Source: Puccinellia tenuiflora (lineage: Eukaryota > Streptophyta > Magnoliopsida > Poales > Poaceae). From it: a stretch of 64,000 nucleotides of DNA. Below, one piece after another: positions 34,278 to 45,742 of the stretch (position 1 is its first letter; each line of letters starts with the position of its first letter). Under the pieces are notes generated by a model, which was not told the DNA's origin, made no database searches, and saw nothing but the letters and a program-made list of their open reading frames with translations. The stretch is from positions 1,306,147 to 1,370,146 of the forward strand of contig QRDG01000414.1 of the NCBI GenBank assembly GCA_012064385.1, in the 5' to 3' direction. A program made the position numbers and the translations under genes.

Positions 34278-35790
34278 TGATACATCTCAAACATATCTAT
34301 AATTTTTGAGTGATCCATGCTTGTTTTATGTCATTGTCACATGTTTTTGCCATCTTGTTATATCATTTTAAGGCATTTTATTGGACTAACCTATTGACAA
34401 GATGCCAAGTGCCAGTTCCCTGTTTTTGCTGTTTTTGTATTTCAGAAAAGTCACAATAGGAAATATCGTCGGATTGGCCTCAAAATTTACGGAGATTTTT
34501 TATGCGACGGAAGACACACGTGGACCAAAGGGCGACCTGGGGGGCCACCCAGGGGCCAGGGGCGGGTGGCAGCTGCTGCCCCACCTTGACCCGCGGGTGG
34601 GGCCCGCCCCTGCCCTCTGGGCACCGCCTCGGCCCCCTCCGATGCCTATAAATTCCCTTTTGACCTAAAACCGAGAGGGCGGCGATTATTTTCCTGAAAC
34701 TCGACCCCGACGCGCCGTCACCGAAAACCCTAGTTCGGGGTCCAATCTGAAGCTAATCCCGGCACTCTGCCGAAGGGGAGATCGATCTCGGAGGGCTCTT
34801 CATCGTCATGCCTTCCTCCGGGACGATTTGTGAGTAGTGTCTCACTGGGGCTGAGGCTTATACAAGTAGCTATGTGGTTATCTCTCTCTCCCATGATGTG
34901 ATCTTCGTTGTGATCATGAGCTTTGTTAGTGTAGTTGAATACATGATGTTTCCCTATGTGTAATGGATATGATTTTGCTCAAGTGATGTTATTTAGTACA
35001 ATTTCCGGAGTCACCGTTGTGATCACGGTATCTCGGTGACAGTGTGGGTGCCGTGTGTGACTCTATGGATAATAGATTGGAAGGATCTTCATCATGAGTT
35101 TGTTATTTATTATTGTTGGATTGAATAGATCATGAGGTTTCTTGATGCTTGTGTTATTAAAGAAACAGACTATTCAAGAAATATGTTGTGGTGTTTGTTA
35201 GTACTATCTTTGGATGCGGATAGTGACAGCATGAAGTGTCCATAGATGTGGAATACGAACTTTAAGGTGTGCTTTTCGTAGCCCTACGCAATTCTCATCC
35301 TATTTGATCCACACAAAAAATGATCTCCGAGTAACGTCTACCAAGCATGTATTTTTGTGGGAACTATCATGTGTTTAATTATGTTAATGATGTTGAGAGT
35401 AGTTACTAGTGAAAGTATGAAGCCTAGGCCTTGTTTCCAAGCATTGATACACCGTTTTTAGTCACTTTTGTCACTTGTTTGCTTGCTTCCATTTTTATTA
35501 CAGAATTACAAAATCACCTTTTACCATCCATATCACTTGCATTTTACCATCTCTTCGCCGAACTAGTGCACCTATACAACTGACAATTGTATTAGGTGTG
35601 TTGGGGGACACAAGAGACTTCTTGTATCTTAATTGCAGGGTTGCTTGAGAGGGATATCTTTGACCTCTACCTCCCGTGGATTCGATAAACCTTGGGTTAC
35701 TCACTTAAGGGAAATTTGCCGTTGTCCTACAAACCTCTGCGCTTGGAGGCCCAACAAGTCTACAAGAATAGAAGCGTGTAGTCGACATCA
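34278..35790 (+). repeat. 5' LTR of the inner (plus) element
   Basis: 1,513 bp from TGATACATCTCAAACATATC to GTAGTCGACATCA, followed by ten bases and a tRNA-Asp primer site. TGCCTATAAATTCCC near 34645 is a probable TATA region. Confidence 0.88.
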
Positions 35791-35800
35791 AGCTAATTTC

Positions 35801-35818
35801 TGGCGCCGTTGCCGGGGA
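35801..35818 (+). promoter_or_regulatory. Primer-binding site, exact tRNA-Asp complement
   Basis: TGGCGCCGTTGCCGGGGA matches the complement of the plant tRNA-Asp 3' end over 18 bases. It confirms element orientation and the LTR end. Confidence 0.88.
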
Positions 35819-35961
35819 GGTAAGGTAAACGGTACTCACACTCCGACAACGAAGCTAATTTCTAACATTGTTGTTAGGGATTTGAGTGCTTGAAGGTATC
35901 TTCTTTAGATCTTGCAGTTAAATCTTTTTGTTTCGTGTTTTTATTTCACTATTTAGGCTTA

Positions 35962-36624
35962 ATGGAAAACAACAAAAAAATTAGAGAGCTTTATAAAATT
36001 TATCTTGAAATTGGTCATGATGCTTTTGAAGAGAAAATAAAAAAACCAATGGAACTTTATTTGCATAATAATCATTATAGTACCAATGTTATTAGCATGA
36101 ATTCTTTGGACACCATTATTGCTAATGCTATGGAAAATTCTAAGCTTGGGGAAGCTGGTTTTGATTAATATGATCTTTTTAGTCCCCCAAGCTTTGAGGA
36201 GGAAATTTGCTTTGATTATACTATGCCTCCTACATATGATGATTATGATGAATGTGATATTTTCAGTCCACCTACTATTGAGGAAAAAGTTTATTATGAT
36301 CATGATATGCCTCCTATTTATGATGATTACAATGATGGTTATGATAGTTTTACACCCACTATTACTAATGAGAAGGATTTTACTTATGTGGAGAGTAATA
36401 ATAATACTTTTATGCATGTGAATCATGAGAAAAATGCTTTATGTGATGGTTATGTTATTGAGTTTTCTTATGATTCTACTGAAAGTTATTATGAGAGAGG
36501 GAAGCGTTGTTATGTAAATTTTCATCTTATGAAGTTTCCCCTCTTTATGTTGAAGGTTTTAATGTTGCACTTGCTTTGCCTTCCTATGCTTAATGCTTTA
36601 CGCTCCAATGATTCCTATGCATAG
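35962..36624 (+). pseudogene. Acidic Tyr-rich ORF of the inner element, one in-frame stop
   Basis: From ATG 35962 (MENNKKIRELYKIYLEIGHD) the frame runs 221 codons to a stop at 36622-36624 with a single TAA at 36166-36168. The first third has LYLHNNHYSTNVISMNSLDT. The middle contains repeated modules MPPTYDDYDECDIFSPPTIEE and MPPIYDDYNDGYDSFTPTI, preceded by a partial one. The end has HVNHEKNALCDGYVIEFSYD. This ORF type accompanies non-autonomous elements of this LTR family in cereals, from recall, but has no assigned function. It is unrelated by eye to the ORF at 19848-20501, although the flanking LTR and interior are related. One point change separates it from an open frame. Confidence 0.65.
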
Positions 36625-39202
36625 GAAGAGAGTTAGACTTAAATATGTTTGATATTTGCTTCATGATGCTCTCTTTTACATTCCAACTCTTATTCTTATG
36701 AGAGCATCATTAAAATTATCATGCCTAACTAAAAGGCTTAAAAGAAAAGCGCTTGTTGTGAGGCAACCCATCTTTTACTTTCAGTTTGTTTTTGTTTTTC
36801 TTGAGTCATGGAGTTTTTGCCTCTGTAGCAACTTCATTGTATCTTTTCTTTTGGTTTTTTGTGCCAAGTTTAGCCTCTAATGCATTGAAAGTGCGAGGTG
36901 TTGTGTTGCTGTCCAAAAACAGATTCTGTGCGCCTGTTGCACGAAAATCCTAAAATCGCCAGAATATTAACTTTTTCTGATAATTTTTTACAGCAAGAGT
37001 GATGCTTTTATATATCTTTAGTTAGCTTAAAGTTTTTTGATTTGAGCTGCAGAAGTGCCTTGAAAAATTCGATCTTTACAGACTGTTCAGATTTTGACAG
37101 ATTCTGCTTTTATTTCGTATTTGTCTCTTTACCATCGTCATATGTGATACTCTAGGGGTAGAGTGCCACATTGAGGATTAGTAAACAGTAGCTAATGTCT
37201 AATGAAATTGGTTTGCAATTTGTCATGAGTTGAACACATGTGCATTTTAATTTATGAGCACTAACCCTGTAATCAAATTATGAGAAGTTTTGTTTGAAGG
37301 GAGTTTTTAAGTTCCAAAGGAGAGGAATATGAAGAAATCGAGGATGGATCAGAGCTCAAGCTTGGGGATGCCCCCATGGCACCCCCTCTGAATATCAAGA
37401 ACTATCAAGAGTCAAAGCTTGGGGATGCCCAAGGTATCCCCTCATCTTCATCGACTATCATAAGGTCGTCTTCGTTGAACTTCGTTTTTATCACTTTACA
37501 TATTATGTGCTATGCTTGGAGCATCTTTTTAATTTCAGTTTTGTTTTGTTTGTTTGCTGGTCATATGCTTGTTGGATCCTTGCTTTGTTTGTGTGGGAGA
37601 GAGACACGTTCCACTTTTTCATTTGAATACTCCTTTGCTTCGCTTATATCTTGTTGAGTATTCTTAGCTACTATTTGTTTGCTAGTAAGCTCTCGCTTTT
37701 AGCCTTTATCTTGTTTAGAGCTGCTAGTTGTTGATGTTAAACTCTCTTGTTCTTCACTTATATTTTTTATAGAGTTGCTATGGTTGCTTGGTTAATGTGT
37801 TAGAACGGTGAAATGCTATTCATGTGAAATTGGAATGAAATGCAATCCTGCATAGTCTTGTAGATCATAGTGTGGATACTTCTCATTTGTTTTGAGATAT
37901 TAAGATGAATGCTTAAACTTGCTGGTTATTTGAGTGGAATTGATTAGTAAAGAAATATTGTTAAAAACTTGAAACGGTGTGGTGTTTCGTAGTTGTTAAT
38001 TCATTAAGCTAATCTTTCCATCAAAAGAATTGTTTGGTCAACATTGGAGACGATGTGGAGCTTTTATGGTTATGATTGATAAATGTTTTATGCTACTCTG
38101 TTACCGGTTAATTTTAGATGTTTGCTTCAAATACCTTCTTTGCTAAGCCCAAAAATTCGTACTGAGTGTATGGTTCACTCGTGCATCCAAATCCCAAAGC
38201 CAAACTATCTTGCCAGCTGAGTCTACCATATCTACCTATGCATGGTATTTCCTGCCATTCCAAGTAAATTTGTCATGTGCTATCTTTAAAAATTCAAAAT
38301 ACTACTTTTTGTACCTCTGTTTTTAAGCTCATGAGCGAGCAGTAGAGAGCTAGATATAAATCGTGACGAGCAAGGTCATTTCCCCCCTTTCACCCGGTGT
38401 CGATGGATTACGTCTTCACTTGAATCAACCCGAGAGAAGCTTAAGCAAAATATAAATATAACTCACCATTCTCCTCCGCGCAATGAAAATCTGAGAAATC
38501 AGCTCAAAACGTTGGACAGTGGTGAAATCAAGGAGAAAGAGGAGTGTACTCACTCCTCTAAAAACCAACTGCTCTCACAAGTCTAAAATCCTTTCTTGTT
38601 ATGGGGGACTAGATAGCTTCTCTGTTGTGAAGTTGTTGATGAAAGCATGCATGTCTCAAAATTGTTTTACTTCTGTTTCATAAAAATGAAAAGCTCTAGC
38701 ACATGACTAATCCCTGCTTCCCTCTGCGGAGGGCCTTTCTTTTACTTTTAATGTTGAGTCAGTTTTCCTCTTCCTTCTATCTCCACCAAAGCAAACATCT
38801 AGCATTGACCCTGGGCATCATTGATCATATTGCATTGCCAGATTAAACATGAATCTTTATATTGACTTTACCGTTGGAAGTTGAAGCTTTTTGCTAAAAC
38901 TTGCATCTTCTTTGTTTTGATTCTCAAACACTTTTGTCATGGAATTGTTACCTTTGAGAATTAATCAAGTATGTGGATCACATTGCTTTCATGTCTTTAA
39001 CGTACTATTTATGAAAGGTTTTGCTTGAATGATTCAACTTGGTTGTTCATTGCTTTCTTGCTATCAACTATAGACAATTGTTTTGTATCACTTCATTCAC
39101 ATCCTATGCTTTACATTATGATCTTGATCATGTTGTGTTGGTTGCATGTCTCATCAAAAATTATTTTGTTATCACTTACCTACTCGAGGACGAGTAGGAG
39201 TT
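36625..39202 (+). other. Conserved non-coding 3' interior (plus orientation)
   Basis: No ORF above 93 codons. It carries, in inverse orientation, the blocks seen at 17311-19847. These include the segment around 37370-37640 with GCCCCCATGGCACCCCCTCTGA, matched near 19170, and the interval around 38400-38470 matched near 18100-18060. Confidence 0.7.
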
Positions 39203-39216
39203 AAGCTTGGGGATGC
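39203..39216 (+). promoter_or_regulatory. Polypurine tract of the inner element
   Basis: AAGCTTGGGGATGC, immediately before the LTR start TGATACGTCTC at 39217; identical to the tract at 17297-17310 on the other strand. Confidence 0.75.
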
Positions 39217-39703
39217 TGATACGTCTCAAACGTATCTAACTTTTTTGAGGGATCCATGCTAGTTTTGTGATATTGTCACATGTTTTTGCCATCTTGTTAT
39301 ATCATTTTAAGGCATTTTATTGGACTAACCTATTGACAAGATGCCAAGTGCCAGTTCTCTGTTTTTGCTGTTTTTGTATTTCAGAAAAGTCACAACAGGA
39401 AATATCGTCGGATTGCCCTCAAAATTTACGAAGATTTTTTATCCGACAGACGACACACGTGGACCAAAGGGCGACCTGGGGGGGCCACCCAGGGGCTAGG
39501 GGTGGGTGGCAGCCACGGCCCCACCTTGACCCGTGAGTGGGGCCCGCCCCTGCCCTCTGGGCACCGCCTCAGCCCCCTCCGATGCCTATAAAATCCCTTT
39601 TGACCTAAAACCGAGAGGGCGGCGATTATTTCCGGAGTCGCCGTTGTGATCACGGTATCTCGGCCCCCTCCGATGCCTATAAAATCCCTTTTGACCTAAA
39701 ACA
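39217..39703 (+). repeat. Patchwork 3' LTR fragment of the inner element
   Basis: 39217 to about 39630 follows the LTR from its start (as 34278-34690). About 39630-39661 then jumps ahead to the piece matching 35003-35037 (CCGGAGTC...CACGGTATCTCGG). About 39660-39703 jumps back to the piece matching 34630-34672 (CGGCCCCCTCCGATGCC), so that short segment is present twice. Each junction shows a few bases of shared sequence. The LTR then ends without its natural terminus. Confidence 0.8.
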
Positions 39704-39751
39704 AAGTAAAGAGATTGAGAGTATGAGACTCCCCATGCTGTAGCTCCAAAG

Positions 39752-39769
39752 TCCCTGGCAACGGCGCCA
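39752..39769 (-). promoter_or_regulatory. Primer-binding site of the outer (minus) element
   Basis: Minus strand TGGCGCCGTTGCCAGGGA, ten bases inside the LTR boundary at 39780; one mismatch to the tRNA-Asp complement. Confidence 0.8.
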
Positions 39770-39779
39770 GACAAGAGCT

Positions 39780-41378
39780 TGCTGCTGTATTAAAATAAGT
39801 TGGGTGGTGCCCCAAGCGAAGGCGGAATTGCAGCTAGTAGCAATTTTCCCTCGTTTAACGAACCGAGGTTTATCGAACCAGTAGGACTTTGAAATCAACA
39901 ACGAGGTGAATGTTGAATATCTTTGGCGCTTGACCTTCAATAGACGTGGACCTGCACACACTCAACCAAAATACTTTGCCCCCAACGGCGGAAAGGTTGT
40001 CAATCTTTCCGGTCTCGCAGAAAACAAAGCGGTTAATTGTATGATGAAATAGATGAAATATGAAAAGTGACCAGTGGAGTAATGATGATTAAAATCAAGT
40101 AAATGAGGTTGTAAACAATGTAAAAAGATGGACCGGGGGCCATGGGTTCACTACTGGAGTCTCTCAAGTAAATAAAATATGCATGTGATGGGTGAACGAA
40201 TTACAGCTAGGCAATTGACAAGATCATGACACAAACCCAATTTAGCTATGACAAAAAGGACATGATAATATTTATGGAGGCATCATGACAAGGAACAAAG
40301 ACCGTTGAGTCCAACTGCGTCTTTGTCTAAAAAGTCCACCGTGGGATCGCTATCCAGCCCGTCACCCAACGGTATTAAGTTGCAAGCAACAGATAATTGC
40401 ATTAAGTAAAGTGCATGAAGTAAGCAATACTAATATCAAAAGAGACATTAACACCGTTGTTTTACCCTTAGTAGCAACAGAACACCCTCGCCCTTAGATG
40501 TTTCCGTCACTCCTGCCCAGGAACAAAAGGGGGCATGAACCCACTATCTAGCATAAATACCCTCTCTTGGAGATACACACAATCACTTGGCCAAAGTAAC
40601 TACGCACATCGGAGAGCATGCAAGAACATAAATTACTCATATAAGAATCATGCACAATCTGAGCATAACTTCATAATCCATCGGATGCCAGCAAACACAT
40701 CACATAGCATTACAATAATCGATCTTGATCATGTTAGGCAGCTCACAAGATCATAAGACATGAAGCACAAGAGAGAGACTACCAACTAGCTACTGCCATG
40801 GACCCGTAGTACAAGGTGAGACTACTCACAAATCATCCCGGAGTAAGGCATGACGATGAAGAGCCCTCCGGGATCGATCTCCCCTCCGGAAGAGTGCCGG
40901 GATCAGCTTCAGATTGGACCCCGAACTAGGGTTTTCGGTGACGGCGCGTCGGGGTCGAGTTTCTGGAAAATAATGGCCGCCTCGACGTTTTTAGGGTAAA
41001 AGGCAATTTATAGGTGTCGGAGGGCGTCGAGGCGAGGTCCCAGGGGCAGGGGCGGGCCCCACCCGCGGGTGATCCTTGACCCGCGGCAGGGGGCGCACCT
41101 ACCCTGTGGGCCTCCCCTCCAACTCTCCTTTGGTCTGGTACTTCGTCGTGGCAAATAAAAATTCCCCATAATTTTTCATCCAATTCCGAGAATATTTCCA
41201 GAAGTAAATTTCTGAAACAAAAAGACAGCAAAAACAGGGAACTGGCACTTGACATCTTGTCAATAGGTTAGTCCGACGAAATGCATAAAAATGATATAAA
41301 TGACAGTAAAAACATGTGACAATATCACAAAACTAGCATGGATCACTCAAAAATTATAGATACATTTGAGACGTATCA
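39780..41378 (-). repeat. Complete 5' LTR of the outer (minus) element
   Basis: 1,599 bp; on the minus strand it starts TGATACGTCTCAAATGTATC and ends AATACAGCAGCA. Followed on the right by the GCTAC duplication. It provides the template for judging what is missing from the left LTR. Confidence 0.88.
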
Positions 41379-41401
41379 GCTACCGTAGCGGCCGCGCGAG
41401 C

Positions 41402-41408
41402 GAGAGAG

Positions 41409-41479
<71 letters not shown>
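41402..41479. repeat. (GA)n microsatellite
   Basis: About 38 near-perfect GA units with one GGA interruption near 41412. Directly next to the composite element's right target duplication. Open frames across it encode only Arg-Glu or Ser-Leu repeats and are not genes. Confidence 0.95.
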
Positions 41480-41480
<1 letters not shown>

Positions 41481-41537
41481 CCGTACCGATCAGGATCAGG
41501 ATCTGGAAGGGATCGATCCATCGAGGCCTCAAGGGAG

Positions 41538-41870
41538 GAGCAAATTGCACATAACACCAACATTTGGTGATGTTGTTGCACAAAACCACAACCACAATTT
41601 TTTTTTGCACAAAACACATAACCTCTCCTTAGCCCATTTAACAATCATTTAATCATTCGGGCCCACTTTCTTATGCCTTAGGACGAACTAGGCTGACTAG
41701 ACCCGTTCAACTCAGTCAGAAAATAGAGAGTAGCGGAGAGCCGGGCTAAGGAGAGGTTATGTGTTTTGTGCAACGTATTACCCCAAAAGTTGGTGTTTTG
41801 TGAAAAACGTTTCGTGGTTGTGGATTGTCCAACAAAATCACCAACTGTTGGTGTTATGTGCAATTTGCTC
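41538..41870. mobile_element. MULE-type MITE with 9-bp target duplication
   Basis: 333 bp starting GAGCAAATTGCACATAACAC and ending with its inverse. Long arms (about 41538-41636 and 41745-41870) pair through GCACAAAACACATAACCTCT-type sequence. TCAAGGGAG flanks both sides (41529-41537 and 41871-41879). A 9-bp duplication points to the Mutator superfamily. No ORF. Confidence 0.85.
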
Positions 41871-41989
41871 TCAAGGGAGGGGATAAGGTTCTGCCGTTCG
41901 AACCTGAAAAGATCGTAACGGTTCATTTATCTCCTGGACTCACCGATTCTTTCCACGTTATGGATCCATGGCAGACGCTTCCATCCAAT

Positions 41990-44825
41990 TAGAATATACG
42001 TATCTTTGCCAATTGTAAACTCTTGGCAAAGACATCTTCCCTATTTTTTACTTCTTCTAGAACACGTTATAACTTTGGTAAAATTCTCACCTCCAAGCAC
42101 AATCCTCCAAACACACTGGTATATATATTAGTGTATTATCCAAAACAATATGGACTACATTATGTGAAAAATTAGATGGGTGCCATTTTGCACCATATTT
42201 TTTGTACTTACATCATAAAAAAAGTCATTTTTGGCACTTAAAAATGAAAAATGATATTTATAAAAATAATTTGAAAAAACTTATTTCGGCAACATTGTTT
42301 CCATACCAAGCTACACATATGTGCCAAATATGGGCACATTATTGCAAACTATGCCACGGAAATGTTCACATCTTGATCGTTTGGTTTGAAACCTATACAT
42401 GTTTATAGATGATAGAGCTTTTTGTGAAGAATTGTTTTGAAATGTTTGTCAGAACTCAAGTTTATGATTTTTCCTAGCAACTAGTACACATAAGGGGACT
42501 CCATGCCTAAGGATTTATTTTAATGCTTTCTTCATTTTCTTTGAGTTTCTTCAAAAAAAAAGTCAAAATGGAGAGCATGGTTACTCGTTGAAAGAGGTCG
42601 AATTGTTCAAAACTATCGACGGTTCTATGAAATAATCACTATTTGTGTATCTTAAAATGATGTTTCTAACACTTGTAGTTCAAATTGGAATTACTTTCAG
42701 AAATTCGACATAAAGTCATTTAAATGTGCGAAATTAGGTAGAAAGCGAGAAAATTCCTCATATTTGTTGATTATCCATACAATATGGACTACTTTGTGTC
42801 AAAATTAGACGGGTGCCATTTTGCATCATATGTTTTGTACTTACTTAACAAAAAAAGTCATTTTGGCACTTAAAAATGAAAAATGATATTTATAAAAATA
42901 ATTTGAAAAAAGTCAGTTCGGTAACATTGTTTCTCATACCAAGATAAATCTATGTGCCAAATATGGGCATATTATCACAAACTATGCCATGGGAATGGTC
43001 ACATCTTGATCGTTTGGCTTCATACCTATACATGTTTATAGATGATAGAGCTTTTTGTTAAGGATTGTTTTGGAAAGTTTGTCAGAACTCAAGTTTATCA
43101 TTTTTCCTAGCAACTATTACACATAAGAGTACTCCATGCCTAAGGTTTTTGTTTATGCTTTCTTCATTTTCACTGAGTTTTTCAAAAAAAAAGTCAAAAT
43201 GGAGAGCATGGCTATTCGTTGAAAGAGGTCGATTTTTTCAAAACTATCGACGGTTCTGTGAAATAATTACTACTTGTGTATCTTAAAATGATTTTTTCTA
43301 AAAAATTCAGAGCAAATAGTCACACACTTGTAGTTCAAATTGGAATTACCTTCGGAAAATCGGCATAAAGTCATTTAAATGTGCGAAATTAGGTAGAAAG
43401 CGAGAAAATTCCTCATATTTGTGGATTATCCATACAATATGGACTACTTTGGGTGAAAATTAGATGGGTGTCATTTTGCATCATATTTTTTTGTACTTAC
43501 TTCACAAAAAAAGTTATTTTTGGCACTTAAAAATGAAAAATGATATTTATAAAAATAATTTGAAAAAACTCAGTTCGGTAACATTGTTTACCATACCAAG
43601 ATACACCTATGTGCCAAATATGGGCACATTATCACAAACTATGCCACGAGAATGGTCACATCTTGATCGTTTGGTTTGAAAGCTATACATGTTTATAGAT
43701 GATAGAGTTTTTTGTGAAGGATTGTTTTGGAAAGTTTGTCAGAACTCAAGTTTACCATTTTCCCTAGCAACTAGTACACATAAGAGAACTCCATGCCGAA
43801 GGATTTCTTTTTTTATGTTTTCTTCATTTTCTTTGAGTTTTTTAAAAAAAATCAAAATGGAGAGCACGGCTATTCGTTGAAAGAGGTCAAATTTTTCAAA
43901 ACTATCGACGGTTCTATGAAATAATCACTACTTGTGTATCTTAAAATGATTTTCCCAAAAATTTCAGAGAAAACTATCACACACTTATAGTTCAAATTGG
44001 AATTACTTCAGAAAATCGGCATAAAGTCATTTAAATATGCGAAATTAGGTAGAAAGCGAGAAAATTCCTCATATTTGTGGATTATCCATCAAATATGGAC
44101 TACTCTGTGTGAAAATTGGATGAGTGCCATTTTGCACCATATTTTTTGTACTTACTTCACAAAAAGTTATTTTCTGAATAACAAAACGAGGGAAATGATA
44201 GAAAAAAATCTTTGCCAAGCATAAATCTTTGCCAAGTGTAAATATGACGTTGCCGAGTGTCCCAGAGAAATATGCTCGGCAAAGAACTAAATTGGCCGGA
44301 AATAAAAAGTTAAAGCGGGGAAAGTATTACCAAAAAACTAAATCAAAATTCTTTGCCATGTGTCCTGAAGTAATACACTCGGCGAAGAATTAAAATTAGC
44401 AAAAACAATTATTGCGGGAAAATTATTACATCGGCGGTAAAATTTGGCGTGAAAAAAAAAATCAAAATCTTTGCCTAGTGTATTTACATTGAACACTAGG
44501 CAAAGAGGCGGCCGTTACACTTCTGTCGAAGTCGTGTGATGGAGGACGGCTGTTACAGTTCTTTGCCGAGTGTTTTTATAATTTTTTGCCGATTCCGAGT
44601 GTTTTTCTGTTTCTTTGCCGAGCGTATTTCTTTTACGAGTGTTTTTCTGTTTCTTTGCCGAACGTATTTCTTTGTCGAGTATTTTTCTATTTCTTTACTG
44701 AGTGTATTTCTTTGTCGAGCGTGTTTTTCTTGGACACTCGGCAAGATCGTTTTTGCCGAGCGCCCGCGAAAAAACTCTCAACAAAGCTCGTGACACTTGG
44801 CAAAGTTCGTTTTTCCCGTAGTAGC
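41990..44825. mobile_element. CACTA (En/Spm) transposon fragment, Caspar-like
   Basis: Subterminal repeats of the TTTGCCGAGTGT / TTTGCCAAGTGT type occur at the left (about 42003-42035) and densely at the right (44205-44805). The right end reads TTTTTCCCGTAGTAG, a degenerate inverse of CACTACGGGAAAAA. No transposase is present. The middle is filled by long tandem repeats. The left terminus has been lost or has decayed, so the left coordinate is approximate. Confidence 0.8.
42137..44180. repeat. Tandem repeats of 634-656 bp inside the CACTA fragment
   Basis: The anchor TGGACTAC occurs at 42151, 42785, 43440 and 44096, giving three full units and a partial fourth. Each unit carries CACATCTTGATCGTTTGG, AAACTATCGACGGTTC and GGTAGAAAGCGAGAAAATTC in the same order. 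Short ORFs in them repeat too and are not supported as genes. Confidence 0.92.
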
Positions 44826-45680
44826 GTCTCTGAAGCCGAAAGTTCCGTTCCAATATTACTGATTTTTCCTAACCCCTGTCCATCATCCCCGGATCATGAT
44901 CCTCTTATCTAACCCAACCAGGTCAAGAATCGCGTCTCGCATCTGATACAGTTACCGCACAAGTTGAAACTGAAAGAAGCGTTGAAAGAATCAATCATAG
45001 CATCTGTCGGCTGTATTTGGCATCAAAGTAAATGCAAGCACAGGAGATGATATACGTGTTCATCTCCTGAACCAACTGCTAGTCTTCCGAGCTTGTGGTG
45101 CTAATCTCAGCTCAGCCCACAATACAGTGTCGGTAACAAATTTGAGCTCGCCCCAAAATAGAATGGTGGTGGGTACTGAATAGTTTGTGCCAGTTCTGAC
45201 GACTGTATATGAGGTTCATTCAGAGTTCTGGTAACCCCGTAATATATGCTTGCAAAATCTACGTTTCCTACAAATATATGGCTGAAATTTTCAGAAGTAA
45301 GAGAAATTGACAGCTTATATGTATATACATACAGCCGAGACAGCCCAATGAAACAACATTTGCTTTGTCTGAATATTTTGTGATAATAACATTCTTATGC
45401 TCATTATAGTTCAATTTCTGCCTTTATGAACAAGCCAGCAAGATTCACATGGAGGTGGAGTGGAGCTCCAACAATAATTCGCCGGAGAACAAGGATGAGA
45501 TTTCGGTCCCACTTTCATGCATTAAAACCCATTGCTTTCTTGCCACGTGACAATGGATGCACAAGCGTGCTGCTTCGTCTGCCCCCATCAATTCATTCCC
45601 TCTTAGCCATGAAACCCAACCCACCAACATACATCTCCCCTCCTCCTCCTCCTCCTCCTCCTCCTCCTCCACAACTTCAT
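44826..45680. other. Intergenic and upstream region of the PKS-like gene
   Basis: No repeat ends or coding frame seen. It contains GCACGTGAC-like elements (GCCACGTGAC near 45541, a G-box core) and ends in a pyrimidine patch before the TATA box. The G-box would suit light or phytochrome control, which is inference. Confidence 0.5.
45640..45670. repeat. (CCT)n pyrimidine patch
   Basis: Ten CCT/TCC units directly upstream of the TATA box, resembling a plant Y-patch promoter element. Confidence 0.85.
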
Positions 45681-45687
45681 TATAAAC
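45681..45687 (+). promoter_or_regulatory. TATA box of the PKS-like gene
   Basis: CATTATAAACCCC with the TATAAAC core 56-62 bp upstream of the start codon at 45743. Confidence 0.7.
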
Positions 45688-45742
45688 CCCACACGCATGC
45701 GCACACTAGCACTACTTTTTCCGACCATCTCAAACATTCAAA

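Larger units (their letters stand above)
33184..41378. mobile_element. Composite of two inverted non-autonomous LTR elements in one target duplication
   Basis: The outer ends belong to a minus-oriented element: TGCTGCTGTA at 33184 and ACGTATCA at 41378, with GCTAC on both sides (33179-33183 and 41379-41383). Inside the left LTR, at 34278, a plus-oriented element of the same family begins exactly at its first base. Its right LTR is rearranged and joins, at about 39704, the first bases of the minus element's interior next to that element's primer site. So one duplication encloses LTR(-, partial), LTR(+), interior(+), LTR(+, patchwork), primer site(-), LTR(-, complete). It could be insertion of one copy into another plus deletion, or a chimeric cDNA. 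Confidence 0.85.

Noticed and set aside
35801..35818. tRNA-like sequence
   Set aside because: Only the 18-nt complement of a tRNA-Asp 3' end next to an LTR, so a primer-binding site and not a tRNA gene.
41354..41644. Arg-Glu and Ser-Leu repeat ORFs
   Set aside because: Translations of the (GA)n microsatellite; no start context or conserved sequence outside the repeat.
42137..44180. CRISPR-like array
   Set aside because: Units are ~650 bp with no short repeat-spacer pattern, in a plant CACTA transposon.
45445..45672. Minus-strand ORF starting with a Glu run
   Set aside because: Antisense of the CCT repeat in the promoter of the PKS-like gene.
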